In this document: positions 19,270 through 28,522 of the stretch, in pieces | Position numbering within the stretch: the stretch's first letter is position 1 | Layout: the number at the start of each line of letters is the position of its first letter | Origin: Flavobacterium sp. ACN6 | GTDB taxonomy: Bacteria > Bacteroidota > Bacteroidia > Flavobacteriales > Flavobacteriaceae | DNA: 64,000 nt | Assembly (NCBI RefSeq): GCF_002304005.1 | Contig: NZ_MRCQ01000009.1 | Location: 1-64,000 of the forward strand | Reading direction: 5' to 3' | Position numbers and translations under genes: made by a program | Notes under the pieces: model-generated | Told to the model about the DNA's origin: nothing | Seen by the model: the letters and a program-made list of their open reading frames with translations, nothing else | The model's database searches: none

Positions 19270-19509
19270 ATGAAAAAAACAGCTTTGACATTCGGATTAT
19301 TATCTTTAGTAATGGTTGCAACTTCTTTTGCAAATCCTACAACTCCAAATACTTCTAGTGAAAATTTAAGTATTGTTCCTCCTGGAGGTTCTAGTGCTGG
19401 TGGTGGTAGAAAACAAGATTTCCATGCAACAGAAAATAAAATTGAAATTAAAAGTAATAATTTTTCTGATGTTAATCAATCTTTAGGCGGAAGCAGAAAA
19501 GTAGATTAA
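19270..19509 (+). CDS. Small secreted protein of unknown function
   Basis: A 79-residue protein with a clear signal peptide (MKKTALTFGLLSLVMVATSFA, cut likely after SFA). The predicted mature part of ~58 residues is polar, rich in Ser, Gly and Asn, and has two similar glycine-rich basic spots (GGSSAGGGRK and SLGGSRK). No family was recognised. It lies between a LytTR regulator and a two-component pair, with its own terminator. A role as a sensed peptide is possible but not shown. The ATG at 19270 follows CCTCAGGTC. Confidence 0.65.
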   Translation: MKKTALTFGLLSLVMVATSFANPTTPNTSSENLSIVPPGGSSAGGGRKQDFHATENKIEIKSNNFSDVNQSLGGSRKVD

Positions 19510-19534
19510 TTAGAAGAAAAAATTCAAATATTTA

Positions 19535-19562
19535 GGCTGTCAAATTTTGGCAGCCTTTTTTT
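19535..19562 (+). terminator. Rho-independent terminator after the small secreted protein
   Basis: GGCTGTCAAA pairs with TTTTGGCAGCC (one T-G pair) followed by seven T residues. It isolates the small gene from the kinase gene downstream. Confidence 0.85.
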
Positions 19563-19578
19563 ATGTCTTTAGTTTTAG

Positions 19579-19586
19579 TATTTTTG
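19579..19586 (+). promoter_or_regulatory. Putative -7 element for the histidine kinase operon
   Basis: TATTTTTG fits TAnnTTTG and lies 19 bases before the TTG start at 19606, just after the preceding terminator. Confidence 0.5.
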
Positions 19587-19605
19587 GTAAAATTCACAAC
19601 TTCTA

Positions 19606-21660
19606 TTGAAAAGAAAATACCTAATAGTATTGTTTGTATTGTTGTTTGTTTCTGCCTGTACCAAGAAAAAAACTTCAGATAATCTATCTTCTTCTAAAGA
19701 TAGCCTTATTACCTATTTAGATTTGGCTAATGATATCAATTTGAGTTATGATCTTAAACAACAAAATGCAAAAAAAGCATTTTCGATTGTTAACGGTCAG
19801 GAAAATGATTCTCTTTACAGGGTCAATCTCTTTAAGATTGCTAATAGATATTATAATATGAATGATTTTAAATCATATCGCGATATATCACAATTAGCTT
19901 TAGAGAGCTCTATAACAGGAAAAGATTCAGCAAGTTCGGCTAAAGCTTATTCATATTTAGGAGATTATTATAGCTCAGCAGCGATTTCAGATAGTGCTTA
20001 TAGGCATTATTTTAAGGCTCAAAAAATTTATACACAAATTAATGATGATCTTAATTTGGCGAAAACGCTAATAAGTAAAGCCAACTTACAGTTTAACGAA
20101 GGTGATTTTTTTGAAAGTGAAATCGGGGTATTCAAAGCTTTAGAAATATTGAAGAGTGAAAATAATGTAAATGATAAACTTTATGAATGCTATAATCTGC
20201 TTGGAATTCTTTATAATGAGAAAGAAGAATTTAATAAAGCTTTAGAATATCAAAACAAAGCACTTAGTACATTAAAAGATAAATCAATTCCAACAGACCT
20301 TCAATTAAAAGCGACGTCATTAAATAATATTGGTTTCATTTATATAAATAAAGGTGATTATAAAAAAGCTATAGTTTACTTTGAAAGAGGATTAGCTGAG
20401 AAAAATCTATTTAAAGAAAAGACCATCTTGTATGCAATGTTATTGGATAACTTAGGGTACGCTAAATTTAAATCTGGAAAGACAGATGGTCTTCCAGATG
20501 ACTTTTACAGATCTTTAAAAATTCGAGATAGTTTAGGGTTAAGGGCAGCGATGATTTCTAATCAAATTCGATTATCTGAATATTATGCTTCTAAGAAAGA
20601 CACTTTTAAAGCGATGCAATTTGCAAAGCAGGCTTTATTAGTTTCTCGCTCTTCTGGAAAATTAAATAATACTCTAGGGGCTTTAAAGCAAATTGCGATT
20701 GTTGATCCTGAAAACGCATCAAAATATTCAAAAGAGTACATTCAATTGAATGATAAAATGCTCAAAGCAGAACGTAAAATGGGAGAAAAATTCTCTCGAA
20801 TCGAGTACGAAACCAACGAAATAAAAGATCAAAATTCCAATCTTCAGGAAAAAAATAAAACTTTGGTTTATGTTTTTAGTATTTGTACATTGCTCGGATT
20901 GTTTTTTTATGTTTATAAAACCCAGCAGGCAAAAAATCGTGAGCTTCTTTTTAAACAACAGCAGCAGATTGCAAATGAAGACATCTACAATATGATGATT
21001 TCACAGCAAAATGAAATTGAACTAACAAGGATCAAGGAAAAGAAAAAAGTTGCGCAAGACTTGCATGATGGAGTTTTGGGACGAATGTTTGGTATTAGAA
21101 TTAGTTTGGACAGTCTGGATAAGGTTGATGAAGCCGAAGCAGCTTCTAAAAGGAAAAAGTATTTAGCCGAGCTTAAAAGTATTGAACAGGATATTCGTGA
21201 AATTTCTCACGATTTAAATAGAGAAAAATCGGAATTGATTAATAATTTTATTGTTATTCTTGGAAAACTATTTGAAGACCAAAGAAATACATATAGTTCA
21301 AAATTAATTACTTCTTTTGATCCTGATGTTAAATGGGAATTAATTAGTAATATTGTCAAGATCAATTTATATCGGATTATTCAAGAAGGACTTCAAAACT
21401 GTAATAAATATGCACAAGCAGATATTATTAAAGTGGAGTTTAAAAATGAAGATGATATTTTGATCCTGACTATCGAAGATGACGGAATAGGATTTAATAC
21501 CAGCAGAACCAAAAACGGAATTGGTTTGCATAATATTGAATATAGAGCAGCAGAATGTAAGGGTACAGTTACTATAAAATCTGCCAAAGATGAGGGGACA
21601 ATCCTCATTATAAAAATCCCAATAGATCCCAATAATAACCTGCAAAATAATGAACTTTGA
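19606..21660 (+). CDS. TPR-containing lipoprotein-type sensor histidine kinase (HisKA_3)
   Basis: A 684-residue membrane sensor kinase with a TTG start. The N-terminus is a lipoprotein-like signal (LIVLFVLLFVSAC, lipobox VSAC at ~15-18). Residues ~30-370 are tetratricopeptide repeats (NLLGILYNEKEEFNKALEYQ, SLNNIGFIYINKGDYKKAI), expected in the periplasm. A membrane helix follows at ~418-436 (LVYVFSICTLLGLFFYVYK). The HisKA_3 dimerisation motif is VAQDLHDGVLG with phospho-acceptor H487. The ATPase domain has LQNCNKYAQA (N box), IEDDGIGFN and NGIGLHNIEYRA (G boxes). It overlaps the downstream regulator by 11 bases, so they are a translationally coupled pair. TPR sensors of this kind are common in Bacteroidota; the signal is unknown. 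Confidence 0.9.
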   Translation: MKRKYLIVLFVLLFVSACTKKKTSDNLSSSKDSLITYLDLANDINLSYDLKQQNAKKAFSIVNGQENDSLYRVNLFKIANRYYNMNDFKSYRDISQLALESSITGKDSASSAKAYSYLGDYYSSAAISDSAYRHYFKAQKIYTQINDDLNLAKTLISKANLQFNEGDFFESEIGVFKALEILKSENNVNDKLYECYNLLGILYNEKEEFNKALEYQNKALSTLKDKSIPTDLQLKATSLNNIGFIYINKGDYKKAIVYFERGLAEKNLFKEKTILYAMLLDNLGYAKFKSGKTDGLPDDFYRSLKIRDSLGLRAAMISNQIRLSEYYASKKDTFKAMQFAKQALLVSRSSGKLNNTLGALKQIAIVDPENASKYSKEYIQLNDKMLKAERKMGEKFSRIEYETNEIKDQNSNLQEKNKTLVYVFSICTLLGLFFYVYKTQQAKNRELLFKQQQQIANEDIYNMMISQQNEIELTRIKEKKKVAQDLHDGVLGRMFGIRISLDSLDKVDEAEAASKRKKYLAELKSIEQDIREISHDLNREKSELINNFIVILGKLFEDQRNTYSSKLITSFDPDVKWELISNIVKINLYRIIQEGLQNCNKYAQADIIKVEFKNEDDILILTIEDDGIGFNTSRTKNGIGLHNIEYRAAECKGTVTIKSAKDEGTILIIKIPIDPNNNLQNNEL

Positions 21661-22348
21661 TTTAACAGCTCCAGTTCCGCAATTAGTTAAAAAGAATATT
21701 CTGATAGTAGATGATCATCCATTTATTATTGAAGGGTATAAAAATGCGATAATTCGTTATAAGCCAAAACAATATGAATTTTTTATTTCACAAGCTCATG
21801 ATTGCAGATCTGCTTATGATATAATTGAAAATGACAACACACCTGTATTTGATATTGCTTTTTTAGATATCAGTATGCCTCCGTACGAAGAAAAAGAGAT
21901 TTTTTCGGGTGAAGATCTGGCGAAATTACTTTCAGTAAAAATGCCTTCTTGCAAGATCGTTCTGCTTACTATGTATACAGAACTTCTAAAAATAAAAACA
22001 ATAATCAGAACGATTCAGCCAAATGGTTTGATCATTAAAAATGACCTGACTTTTGAAGAACTGCTTCTGGCTTTTGATAAAGTAATGAAAAGCGAAAAAT
22101 ATTACAGTCATTCTGTAGTTAAGATGCTGAACCAATCTACGCACAATGCAATTGAAATAGATCAATATGATAAACAGATATTAGTTCATTTATCAAAAGG
22201 GATAGCGGGCAGTGAGATGCTTCAAAATATTCCAATTTCCTTAAATGCAATTGAAAAAAGAAAGAAACACCTGAAAGAACTGCTAAAAATTAGAAGCGGT
22301 TCTGACGAAGATTTGCTTAAAGAAGCCAAAAGTAAAGGGCTTTTTTAA
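21650..22348 (+). CDS. LuxR/NarL-type response regulator, partner of the TPR kinase
   Basis: A 232-residue regulator. The receiver domain (residues ~15-140) has the acidic pair in ILIVDDHPFI, phospho-acceptor D73 in AFLDISMPP, and a Lys in LIIKNDLTF. A short C-terminal region (~165-225; QILVHLSKGIAGSEMLQNI, then a basic helix AIEKRKKHLKELL) is a helix-turn-helix of the LuxR type, though somewhat diverged. The gene starts inside the kinase 3' end (11-base overlap), which argues that the two proteins act together. A terminator follows, so this is a two-gene operon. The regulon is unknown. Confidence 0.88.
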   Translation: MNFDLTAPVPQLVKKNILIVDDHPFIIEGYKNAIIRYKPKQYEFFISQAHDCRSAYDIIENDNTPVFDIAFLDISMPPYEEKEIFSGEDLAKLLSVKMPSCKIVLLTMYTELLKIKTIIRTIQPNGLIIKNDLTFEELLLAFDKVMKSEKYYSHSVVKMLNQSTHNAIEIDQYDKQILVHLSKGIAGSEMLQNIPISLNAIEKRKKHLKELLKIRSGSDEDLLKEAKSKGLF

Positions 22349-22369
22349 AAAATGAAATCCCAAAAATGA

Positions 22370-22419
22370 AAATTCCAAATTCCAATACGTTAATCGCTAT
22401 TAGAATTTGGAATTTTTTT
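22370..22419. terminator. Terminator between the response regulator and thiL
   Basis: Stem AAATTCCAAATTC (22370-22382) with GAATTTGGAATTT (22403-22415), extended by CAATA/TATTA-like inner pairs, T run on the right and A/T-rich on the left. It probably serves both convergent genes. Confidence 0.8.
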
Positions 22420-22441
22420 ATTTAGAATTTTCAAAAAAAAT

Positions 22442-23488
22442 TTATTCTGTCAAAGCATCCCATCCACGTGCTTTTAAAGCAATTTTTGTGTTGGCACGAG
22501 TTACAAGATGAATTCCTTCATTTTCTTCGGCCATGTGACCGATAACGGAGAAATTTGGGTTTCCTTTTATTTTGTCAAAATCATTAATGTCAATTGTAAA
22601 TAAAAGTTCATAATCCTCGCCTCCATTTATGGCAACAGTTGTACTGTCGATATTAAATTCTTCGCAAGTCGAAATAAATTGCGGATCCAATGGAAGTTTA
22701 TCTTCGTATAAATTACAACCTACTTTTGACTGCTTACAGATATGAATAATCTCAGATGAAAGTCCGTCTGAAATATCAATCATTGCAGTTGGTTTAATAT
22801 CTAAAGCATGAAGTAAAGTTCGAACATCTTTTCTTGCCTCAGGTTTTAACTGGCGTTCTACTAAATAAGTATACAGATCTAAATCGGGCTGATTATTTGG
22901 ATTAACTTGGAAAACTTGTTTTTCGCGCTCCAAAACCTGCAGTCCCATATAAGCCGCACCAAGATCACCCGTTACAACTAATAAGTCGGTTTGTTTGGCT
23001 CCATTTCGGTAAACCAATTCATCTTCGTCTGCTTCTCCAATTGCAGTTATGCTGATAATTAAACCTTTTTGAGATGAGGTTGTGTCACCGCCAATTACGT
23101 CAACTTTATATTCTTTTGCAGCATGCGTAATTCCATCAAACAATTCTTCTAAAGCTTCAAGAGGAAAACGATTTGAAACCGCTACCGAAACTGTAATTTG
23201 TGTCGGTCTTGCATTCATGGCGCAAATATCAGATATATTTACCACAACAGATTTATATCCTAAATGCTTTAAAGGCATATAAGCCAAATCAAAATGAACT
23301 CCTTCTATTAATAAATCAGTAGAAACTACTACTTTTTTATCTTTAAAATCAAGAACAGCAGCATCATCACCAATACTTTTTAATGTTGATTCTTGAGTAA
23401 CATCAAAATTTTTGGTTAAATGTTCAATTAAGCCAAATTCGCCCAATTGCGCTAAACTAGTTCTTTGTTGATTTTTATCTTCAATCAT
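22442..23488 (-). CDS. thiL: Thiamine-monophosphate kinase
   Basis: A 348-residue cytoplasmic enzyme that phosphorylates thiamine monophosphate to thiamine diphosphate. Family marks are LAQLGEFGLIEHL, the SIGDDAAVLD motif, VSTDLLIEGVHFD (metal and substrate binding), DVIGGDTTSS, MIDISDGLSSEI and AINGGEDYELLF. The ATG at 23488 is preferred to the in-frame TTG at 23503: the TTG is part of a duplicated CCTTTGCACCTTAAA stretch belonging to the leader, close to the putative promoter. It stands alone, away from other thiamine genes. The long C-terminal region is standard. Confidence 0.95.
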   Translation of the reverse strand: MIEDKNQQRTSLAQLGEFGLIEHLTKNFDVTQESTLKSIGDDAAVLDFKDKKVVVSTDLLIEGVHFDLAYMPLKHLGYKSVVVNISDICAMNARPTQITVSVAVSNRFPLEALEELFDGITHAAKEYKVDVIGGDTTSSQKGLIISITAIGEADEDELVYRNGAKQTDLLVVTGDLGAAYMGLQVLEREKQVFQVNPNNQPDLDLYTYLVERQLKPEARKDVRTLLHALDIKPTAMIDISDGLSSEIIHICKQSKVGCNLYEDKLPLDPQFISTCEEFNIDSTTVAINGGEDYELLFTIDINDFDKIKGNPNFSVIGHMAEENEGIHLVTRANTKIALKARGWDALTE

Positions 23489-23517
23489 TTTTTTAAGGTG
23501 CAAAGGTTTTTAAGGTG

Positions 23518-23525
23518 CAAAGGTA
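23518..23525 (-). promoter_or_regulatory. Putative -7 element for thiL
   Basis: Minus-strand TACCTTTG fits TAnnTTTG, about 30 bases upstream of the ATG. A direct repeat of CCTTTGCACCTTAAA (one copy around 23489-23504, one around 23508-23522) lies between it and the start. Confidence 0.45.
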
Positions 23526-23640
23526 CAAAGGTTTTTTTTAAAGATGCTAAGATTCTGAGATGCTAAGATTTTAATTTTTTTTAGACGTTTATTTTTTAGA
23601 GACACATTGCAGTGCGTCTTTGCACAGTATTTACAAATAA

Positions 23641-26600
23641 TTATCGTTTCATGCTAAAATGAGATCTGAATTCCTGAATTATGCCGTTTTGGGTATAAGT
23701 AACCCGAAACCAGTAGTCGGAAGAAGGAAGCGGACTTCCATCGAAATTACCATCCCAGCCAGCACCAGAAGGCTTAATCATTTTTAGTAATTTGCCATAA
23801 CGATCGTAAATAGTGATGACAGCATCAGGTTGATAAGCCAGATCGGGGATATTCCAAGTGTCATTGTAACCATCGTTGTTTGGAGTGAAAAATTTTGGGT
23901 ACTTCAGCACTTTGGCAAATAAAATAAAATTATCACAATTGGCTTTTATATCTCTTATTGTAATAGCATGTTCTCCAGAGTCAACATTCTTGAATATATT
24001 GCTGGTTTGAAAATCGCCATCATCCAGCTGATATTCATAGGTTCCGAAACCATTAGACAGGTTTACAATAATATCAATATTATCTTCGAATTCATCAGAC
24101 ACAGTTACGGTTGCAATTGCCGGACTCGATTTTTCGACAGTTACAGTAGCTGGATTATAACCGCAGTCGTTACCAATATCTGGTACGTTTTTCACGGGCA
24201 CAACAGTATAAATTCCTTCCTTAATAGCGGTATAAATTGGCCCTGTGCCCACTTTACTTTCGTTAAAATACCACTCGACAGTATAATCTGGTGAATTAAT
24301 GCCTGAATTCAATTGTGCTGAATGCTGTAGGTTTCCTGTTTGATAATCGACACAAATGACTCCGTTTGGTATAGCGAAATTTTTTAAAGGATAAATAGTA
24401 ATGTAAAAATCATCCTGAGCAAAACAGCTTGAATTTGTAGCCGCGGCTGCGTAGATATACATTTTCTGGCTGGCACTTATTTTCTGCCCTGCTGCATATT
24501 GAGTTCCGGCTGCGTTGGCTTCACTAAAATAATTACCGACGGCTAAAGGAGGCAAAGTATAACTTTCGCAAATAGCAACATCAGGAGTGCTTGCTAATAC
24601 AGGAGTTGGGGAAATGGTAACTGAAAAACTCTTTTCACTACCGCAGGTTAGACGTGTGCCCACAACAGCATAAACATAAATGGTCTGCGAGGTTTTTAAT
24701 ATGGTTCCAGCTGCAATAACGGGACCTTTTCCTCCTGGTTGTGCAAAATAATTACCCAATTTTAACGGTGGCAAAGTATAACTGTCGCAGACATTTATAT
24801 TACTAAAGTTTCCAACATCTATTCCGTTGTAATTAACTTTAAAAAAGGTTTCATTGCTGCAGGAAGTAAAATCGGCCCATTCATTATAAATATAAATGGT
24901 TTGTGTTGTATTGATAATTGTTCCTTCGGGAAGCTGAGTTCCTGAACCTTTTGGGCCTCCTGCAGCGGTGTAATATTTTCCATTTTTAAGTTTTGGAAGT
25001 TTGAAATCGTTGCAGGTTACTACATCTGTAAAACTGTCAACCAGAGGAAGAGGTCTGATTTCGACAGTAAAACTATGCTCATTTGTACATTCCGGCCCTA
25101 CAGAAAAGACATAAATAGTTTGTGTCGAGGTAATGATGTCGCCTGCTTTTAGTCGTGTTCCTCCACCGTTGGTTCTTGTAAAATAGTTACCATTTGTTAA
25201 TGGAGTTAAAACATATCGTGCACATTCCAGTCTATTCGCGGGCGTATCTACCAATGGCAGCGGCTTTATAGTAATTTCATATTTTAGATTTTCGGTACAA
25301 TTGGGTGCAGTTGTAGTTGCTGCATAATAATATATGGTTTGCGAATTGGTGATAACAGTTCCTGCTGGAATATTTTTTCCCTGACCACCTGGACTTTCAT
25401 AGTAGCCGCCAATAGCAATGGGAGGCAAAGTAAAACTGCCGCATCTTGAAATCGGAACAAAAATTGGAGAATTTACAATGTCAATTTTAAAAGAATTTTC
25501 ATTGGTACATCTTCCGTCATTGGCAAAAATATATACGGTCTGACTCGAAGTTATCCTGTCTCCCGCATTCAGGGCTCGCCCTAGACCTCCAGATAATGTA
25601 AAATAATTTCCGTTTGCCAAAGTTGGTAATGTGTACGAATCGCAGGTTACTACATTGGCAGGTTTATCTACCGCTGGTAAAGGATAAACTGTAAAGGGTA
25701 CGGCTATGTCACGACACACCGCTCCATTTATCACGGCATAATAATAAATAGTCTCACTGGTTGTAAATACTGTTCCAGCGGGAATTGAATTTCCTTGCCC
25801 TCCAGACTGGGTAAAGAAACCGCCTACGGGCACGGTTGGAATGATATATTGACCGCAGGTCTCTTTTTTAAAACCAATTTCGTAAATCAGGATTACATTA
25901 AAGCTGGTCTCGTTAGTACAGTTGTTTGTTGTTGGTGCTTTGAAAATATAATAAACACCGCCTTTAGTGATAACATCTCCAGCATTTAGTTTAGTTCCTG
26001 TTCCATTTGGTCCTGTATGGTATTCGCCATTTGTAATTGGAGGCAATGTATAGCTATTGCAGGCAATAACATTCGGAATAATATCTACTGGCGGCAGTGA
26101 ATTTATTATGACATTGAAATTAACTGTAGTATAACAAGACGAACTCGAGACATTTTCAACCCTTACCCAAATTGTTTGAGGCGATTGTGAAAAAGAGGTA
26201 ATAAATGCCTTCGGATCAGAAATATTATTTCTGGCACTGTTGGCATCTATTTCGCTGTTGTAGTATCTGATTTTATATTCTGACGAATTTAATCCATTTA
26301 GTATAATGGTTTCCTGAACAGTTAAATCAACGGATACATTGTTAGAAATATTACAAGCAGTTAAGTCTGGTGGTTTTACAACATTGATGGGATTAGTTAT
26401 CAATAAATTAAATGAAATTAAATTGTCACAAAAAAAGGTTTTATCATAAACAGGCACCACTTTTATATATATGGTTTGGTTTCCGGAACTTGTATAAGAT
26501 GTTAATTGATTTTCGGGTATCATGGGGCCATTTGCATTGGCTGAAGCTAAGGAATCAAAATAATAAACAGCATATTTAGTTGGATCGATCCCTAATGCAG

Positions 26601-27693
26601 TTACATTATTTTGAGTTAAATCATATTGATAAATGCCAGTTGTGCTGTAACAGGCAGTTAAGTTTTTGGGAGATGTAATAACCAGTTCTTGAATTACAAC
26701 TTCGTCTTTAACCACACAGCCGGAAAGTGTTGCTGTAACTCCGTAAGTTCCCGCTTTATCGACTGTCAAAGAATTAGTGGTTTCATTTGGAATGACCGCT
26801 CCATTTAACGTCCATACATAACTGAAATTACCAACAAGATCAGATTTAAGGGTGATTTTTTCGCCTTGGCAAATGGTTCTGTCGGGGCCTAAATCCATAG
26901 TGGTCATAAAACTGCCTCCTTTTATGAAAACTGCCGAATCATAATTGCTGTCGTTATAATCGCCAATAGCCAGTTTTATACGATAAGTTCTGTTTGGAAT
27001 TACCGTTGAAGCAGCAGTTAAAACTTTGGTTTCTCCTCTCATATTGATAGGCGACTGCGATGGATTCGCAACATTATAACGATCAAATAAAGTAGCATTG
27101 GCTGATAAACAAGACGAATTATATTGTTGATCTCTAATGTTCTTAACCGAAACAGGCGTATTTGTTCCTGGGAGTACAGCAAGATTTGTTGAAATTCCCG
27201 TTGTTAAATCTGTCAATATGAAAGCAAAAACATCACTGAATCCACATTGAAATTCACCATATTCATTCGAAGCAAAAAGAAAATCAAAGCTAAAATTGCT
27301 TGATAATGGTGTAAAATCAAATTGAATAAAACTGACGTCTGTAACGGGTACAACTTGTCCGTTATTATCACTGATAACCTGCAGATCACTATCAGCAGCA
27401 TTATTCAATTGACTGCTTTCGTTGTTGCCGCTGTATGATCCTTCAGTATATTTGGCGATTCCATTTCGTATAATGATGCCGCTAGAAATCGGAAAGTTTG
27501 GATTGGTGTTTGTGAATTTACCGATACCCTGATGTGACGAGAATTTGAAATTACTTTCGTTAGAACAGCCATTCTGCATCAACTCCGAACGTATCAGTTC
27601 AGGTATGTCCAAAGATGTTGTGTCGACTATAATTCCTTGTGCTGAAGATATTGCCGAATAAAATAATAAAAGTAGAAATAGAAGAAATTTCAT
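23641..27693 (-). CDS. Large repeat-containing T9SS type B (gliding-motility-associated C-terminal domain) protein
   Basis: A 1350-residue secreted protein with signal peptide MKFLLFLLLLFYSAISSAQ. Residues ~20-265 match the choice-of-anchor L domain (FDFTPLSSNFSFDFLFASNE, CGFSDVFAFILTD). An Ig/PKD-like part follows (DLGPDRTICQGEKITLKSD). Residues ~540-1130 are about eight diverged ~80-90-residue repeats with a TLPPLxxGxYF...GxGxxLxAGxxITxSQTIYVY pattern, each with conserved cysteines. The C-terminal ~90 residues are the CHU_C/type B sorting domain (FFTPNNDGYNDTWNI, ITIYDRYGKLLK, WDGNFDG, DYWF), which sends it through T9SS. Such proteins are surface adhesins or enzyme-free fibres; the ligand is unknown. 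The gene is isolated; the 285-base gap upstream shows only the DinB promoter. Confidence 0.88.
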   Translation of the reverse strand: MKFLLFLLLLFYSAISSAQGIIVDTTSLDIPELIRSELMQNGCSNESNFKFSSHQGIGKFTNTNPNFPISSGIIIRNGIAKYTEGSYSGNNESSQLNNAADSDLQVISDNNGQVVPVTDVSFIQFDFTPLSSNFSFDFLFASNEYGEFQCGFSDVFAFILTDLTTGISTNLAVLPGTNTPVSVKNIRDQQYNSSCLSANATLFDRYNVANPSQSPINMRGETKVLTAASTVIPNRTYRIKLAIGDYNDSNYDSAVFIKGGSFMTTMDLGPDRTICQGEKITLKSDLVGNFSYVWTLNGAVIPNETTNSLTVDKAGTYGVTATLSGCVVKDEVVIQELVITSPKNLTACYSTTGIYQYDLTQNNVTALGIDPTKYAVYYFDSLASANANGPMIPENQLTSYTSSGNQTIYIKVVPVYDKTFFCDNLISFNLLITNPINVVKPPDLTACNISNNVSVDLTVQETIILNGLNSSEYKIRYYNSEIDANSARNNISDPKAFITSFSQSPQTIWVRVENVSSSSCYTTVNFNVIINSLPPVDIIPNVIACNSYTLPPITNGEYHTGPNGTGTKLNAGDVITKGGVYYIFKAPTTNNCTNETSFNVILIYEIGFKKETCGQYIIPTVPVGGFFTQSGGQGNSIPAGTVFTTSETIYYYAVINGAVCRDIAVPFTVYPLPAVDKPANVVTCDSYTLPTLANGNYFTLSGGLGRALNAGDRITSSQTVYIFANDGRCTNENSFKIDIVNSPIFVPISRCGSFTLPPIAIGGYYESPGGQGKNIPAGTVITNSQTIYYYAATTTAPNCTENLKYEITIKPLPLVDTPANRLECARYVLTPLTNGNYFTRTNGGGTRLKAGDIITSTQTIYVFSVGPECTNEHSFTVEIRPLPLVDSFTDVVTCNDFKLPKLKNGKYYTAAGGPKGSGTQLPEGTIINTTQTIYIYNEWADFTSCSNETFFKVNYNGIDVGNFSNINVCDSYTLPPLKLGNYFAQPGGKGPVIAAGTILKTSQTIYVYAVVGTRLTCGSEKSFSVTISPTPVLASTPDVAICESYTLPPLAVGNYFSEANAAGTQYAAGQKISASQKMYIYAAAATNSSCFAQDDFYITIYPLKNFAIPNGVICVDYQTGNLQHSAQLNSGINSPDYTVEWYFNESKVGTGPIYTAIKEGIYTVVPVKNVPDIGNDCGYNPATVTVEKSSPAIATVTVSDEFEDNIDIIVNLSNGFGTYEYQLDDGDFQTSNIFKNVDSGEHAITIRDIKANCDNFILFAKVLKYPKFFTPNNDGYNDTWNIPDLAYQPDAVITIYDRYGKLLKMIKPSGAGWDGNFDGSPLPSSDYWFRVTYTQNGIIQEFRSHFSMKR

Positions 27694-27940
27694 AATTCAT
27701 TATTTGCTGTAATCTTAAAGTTACGAAATTATTTCTTTTTAGCGTTTTGATTGTCAGTATTTTATGATTTTATTTCGCTTTTTGAATAAAAATGAATTAT
27801 AAATTTAATTTTGTTAAAATGTAAAATATATAGATAAATGGGTGGAGAGAATGTAGAATTTAGTTACGGTTAAAGAATGAATAATAAAATATTATAAAAT
27901 TATTTTTTCCTGCTGACAAACTGTTGTCACCAGCCCAACT

Positions 27941-27948
27941 TACTTTTG
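27941..27948 (+). promoter_or_regulatory. Putative -7 element for the DinB-like gene
   Basis: TACTTTTG fits TAnnTTTG and lies 30 bases before the ATG at 27979. No good -33 at 19-21 bases. Confidence 0.45.
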
Positions 27949-27978
27949 AAGTATTAAAAATATTTAAACTTTAAAACC

Positions 27979-28458
27979 ATGAAAACATTAGAAGCACAAG
28001 TTATTACTTCAGAAGATTTGTTAAAACACTGGCAAGGGCACAGAACCCTGACTCGTCGTTTAATTGAAATTTTTCCTGAAAAAGATTTCTTCGAATTTTC
28101 AATAGGAGGGATGCGTCCTTTCGCAAAATTGGTTGATGAACTTTTAGCGATTGCAGTTCCAGGACTTAAGGGAATTGTAACGAAACAAACTGAAGCATTT
28201 TCGGAAGGAGGAGAAAAATTGATTTTTAAAGCGCAGTATCTTGAAAAATGGGATGAAGCTACAGAAGAAATTAATAAATACTGGGAGCAGTTATCGGTTG
28301 AAGATTTCAGCGAAACATTCAATCTTTTTGGGCAATATGAATTTCCTGTAATTCAGAATATTTTATATTTTATTGATAACGAAGTACATCATCGCGGACA
28401 GGCTTATGTGTATTTAAGAGCTTTAAATATCGAACCTCCATTTTTCTGGGAAAGATAA
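27979..28458 (+). CDS. DinB-like four-helix bundle protein
   Basis: A 159-residue cytoplasmic protein of the DinB/YfiT-like superfamily. The C-terminal metal-site motif is visible (NEVHHRGQAYVYLRAL), and the N-terminal helix (LLKHWQGHRTLTRRLIE) fits. The His usually found in the second helix is not obvious (FAKLVDELLAIAVPG), so metal binding may differ from the classic three-His site. Members include thiol-dependent S-transferases and many proteins of unknown role. It converges with a WYL regulator. An antisense frame of 122 residues over it has no support. Confidence 0.8.
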   Translation: MKTLEAQVITSEDLLKHWQGHRTLTRRLIEIFPEKDFFEFSIGGMRPFAKLVDELLAIAVPGLKGIVTKQTEAFSEGGEKLIFKAQYLEKWDEATEEINKYWEQLSVEDFSETFNLFGQYEFPVIQNILYFIDNEVHHRGQAYVYLRALNIEPPFFWER

Positions 28459-28477
28459 ATCTTAGAAAAATAAATAA

Positions 28478-28522
28478 AAAAACTCCCAAAGATCGAATCT
28501 AATTCTCTTTGGGAGTTTTTTT
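28478..28522. terminator. Bidirectional terminator between DinB-like and WYL genes
   Basis: AAAAACTCCCAAAGA pairs with TCTTTGGGAGTTTTT across a 13-base loop, with A and T runs on the two sides. Its right arm reaches the stop codon of the WYL gene. Confidence 0.85.

Noticed and set aside
23501..23503. TTG as the thiL start
   Set aside because: It lies in the duplicated leader phrase near the promoter; the ATG at 23488 gives the standard N-terminus.
27954..28322. 122-residue minus-strand frame over the DinB-like gene
   Set aside because: Fully inside a well-supported gene, no recognisable domain or promoter.
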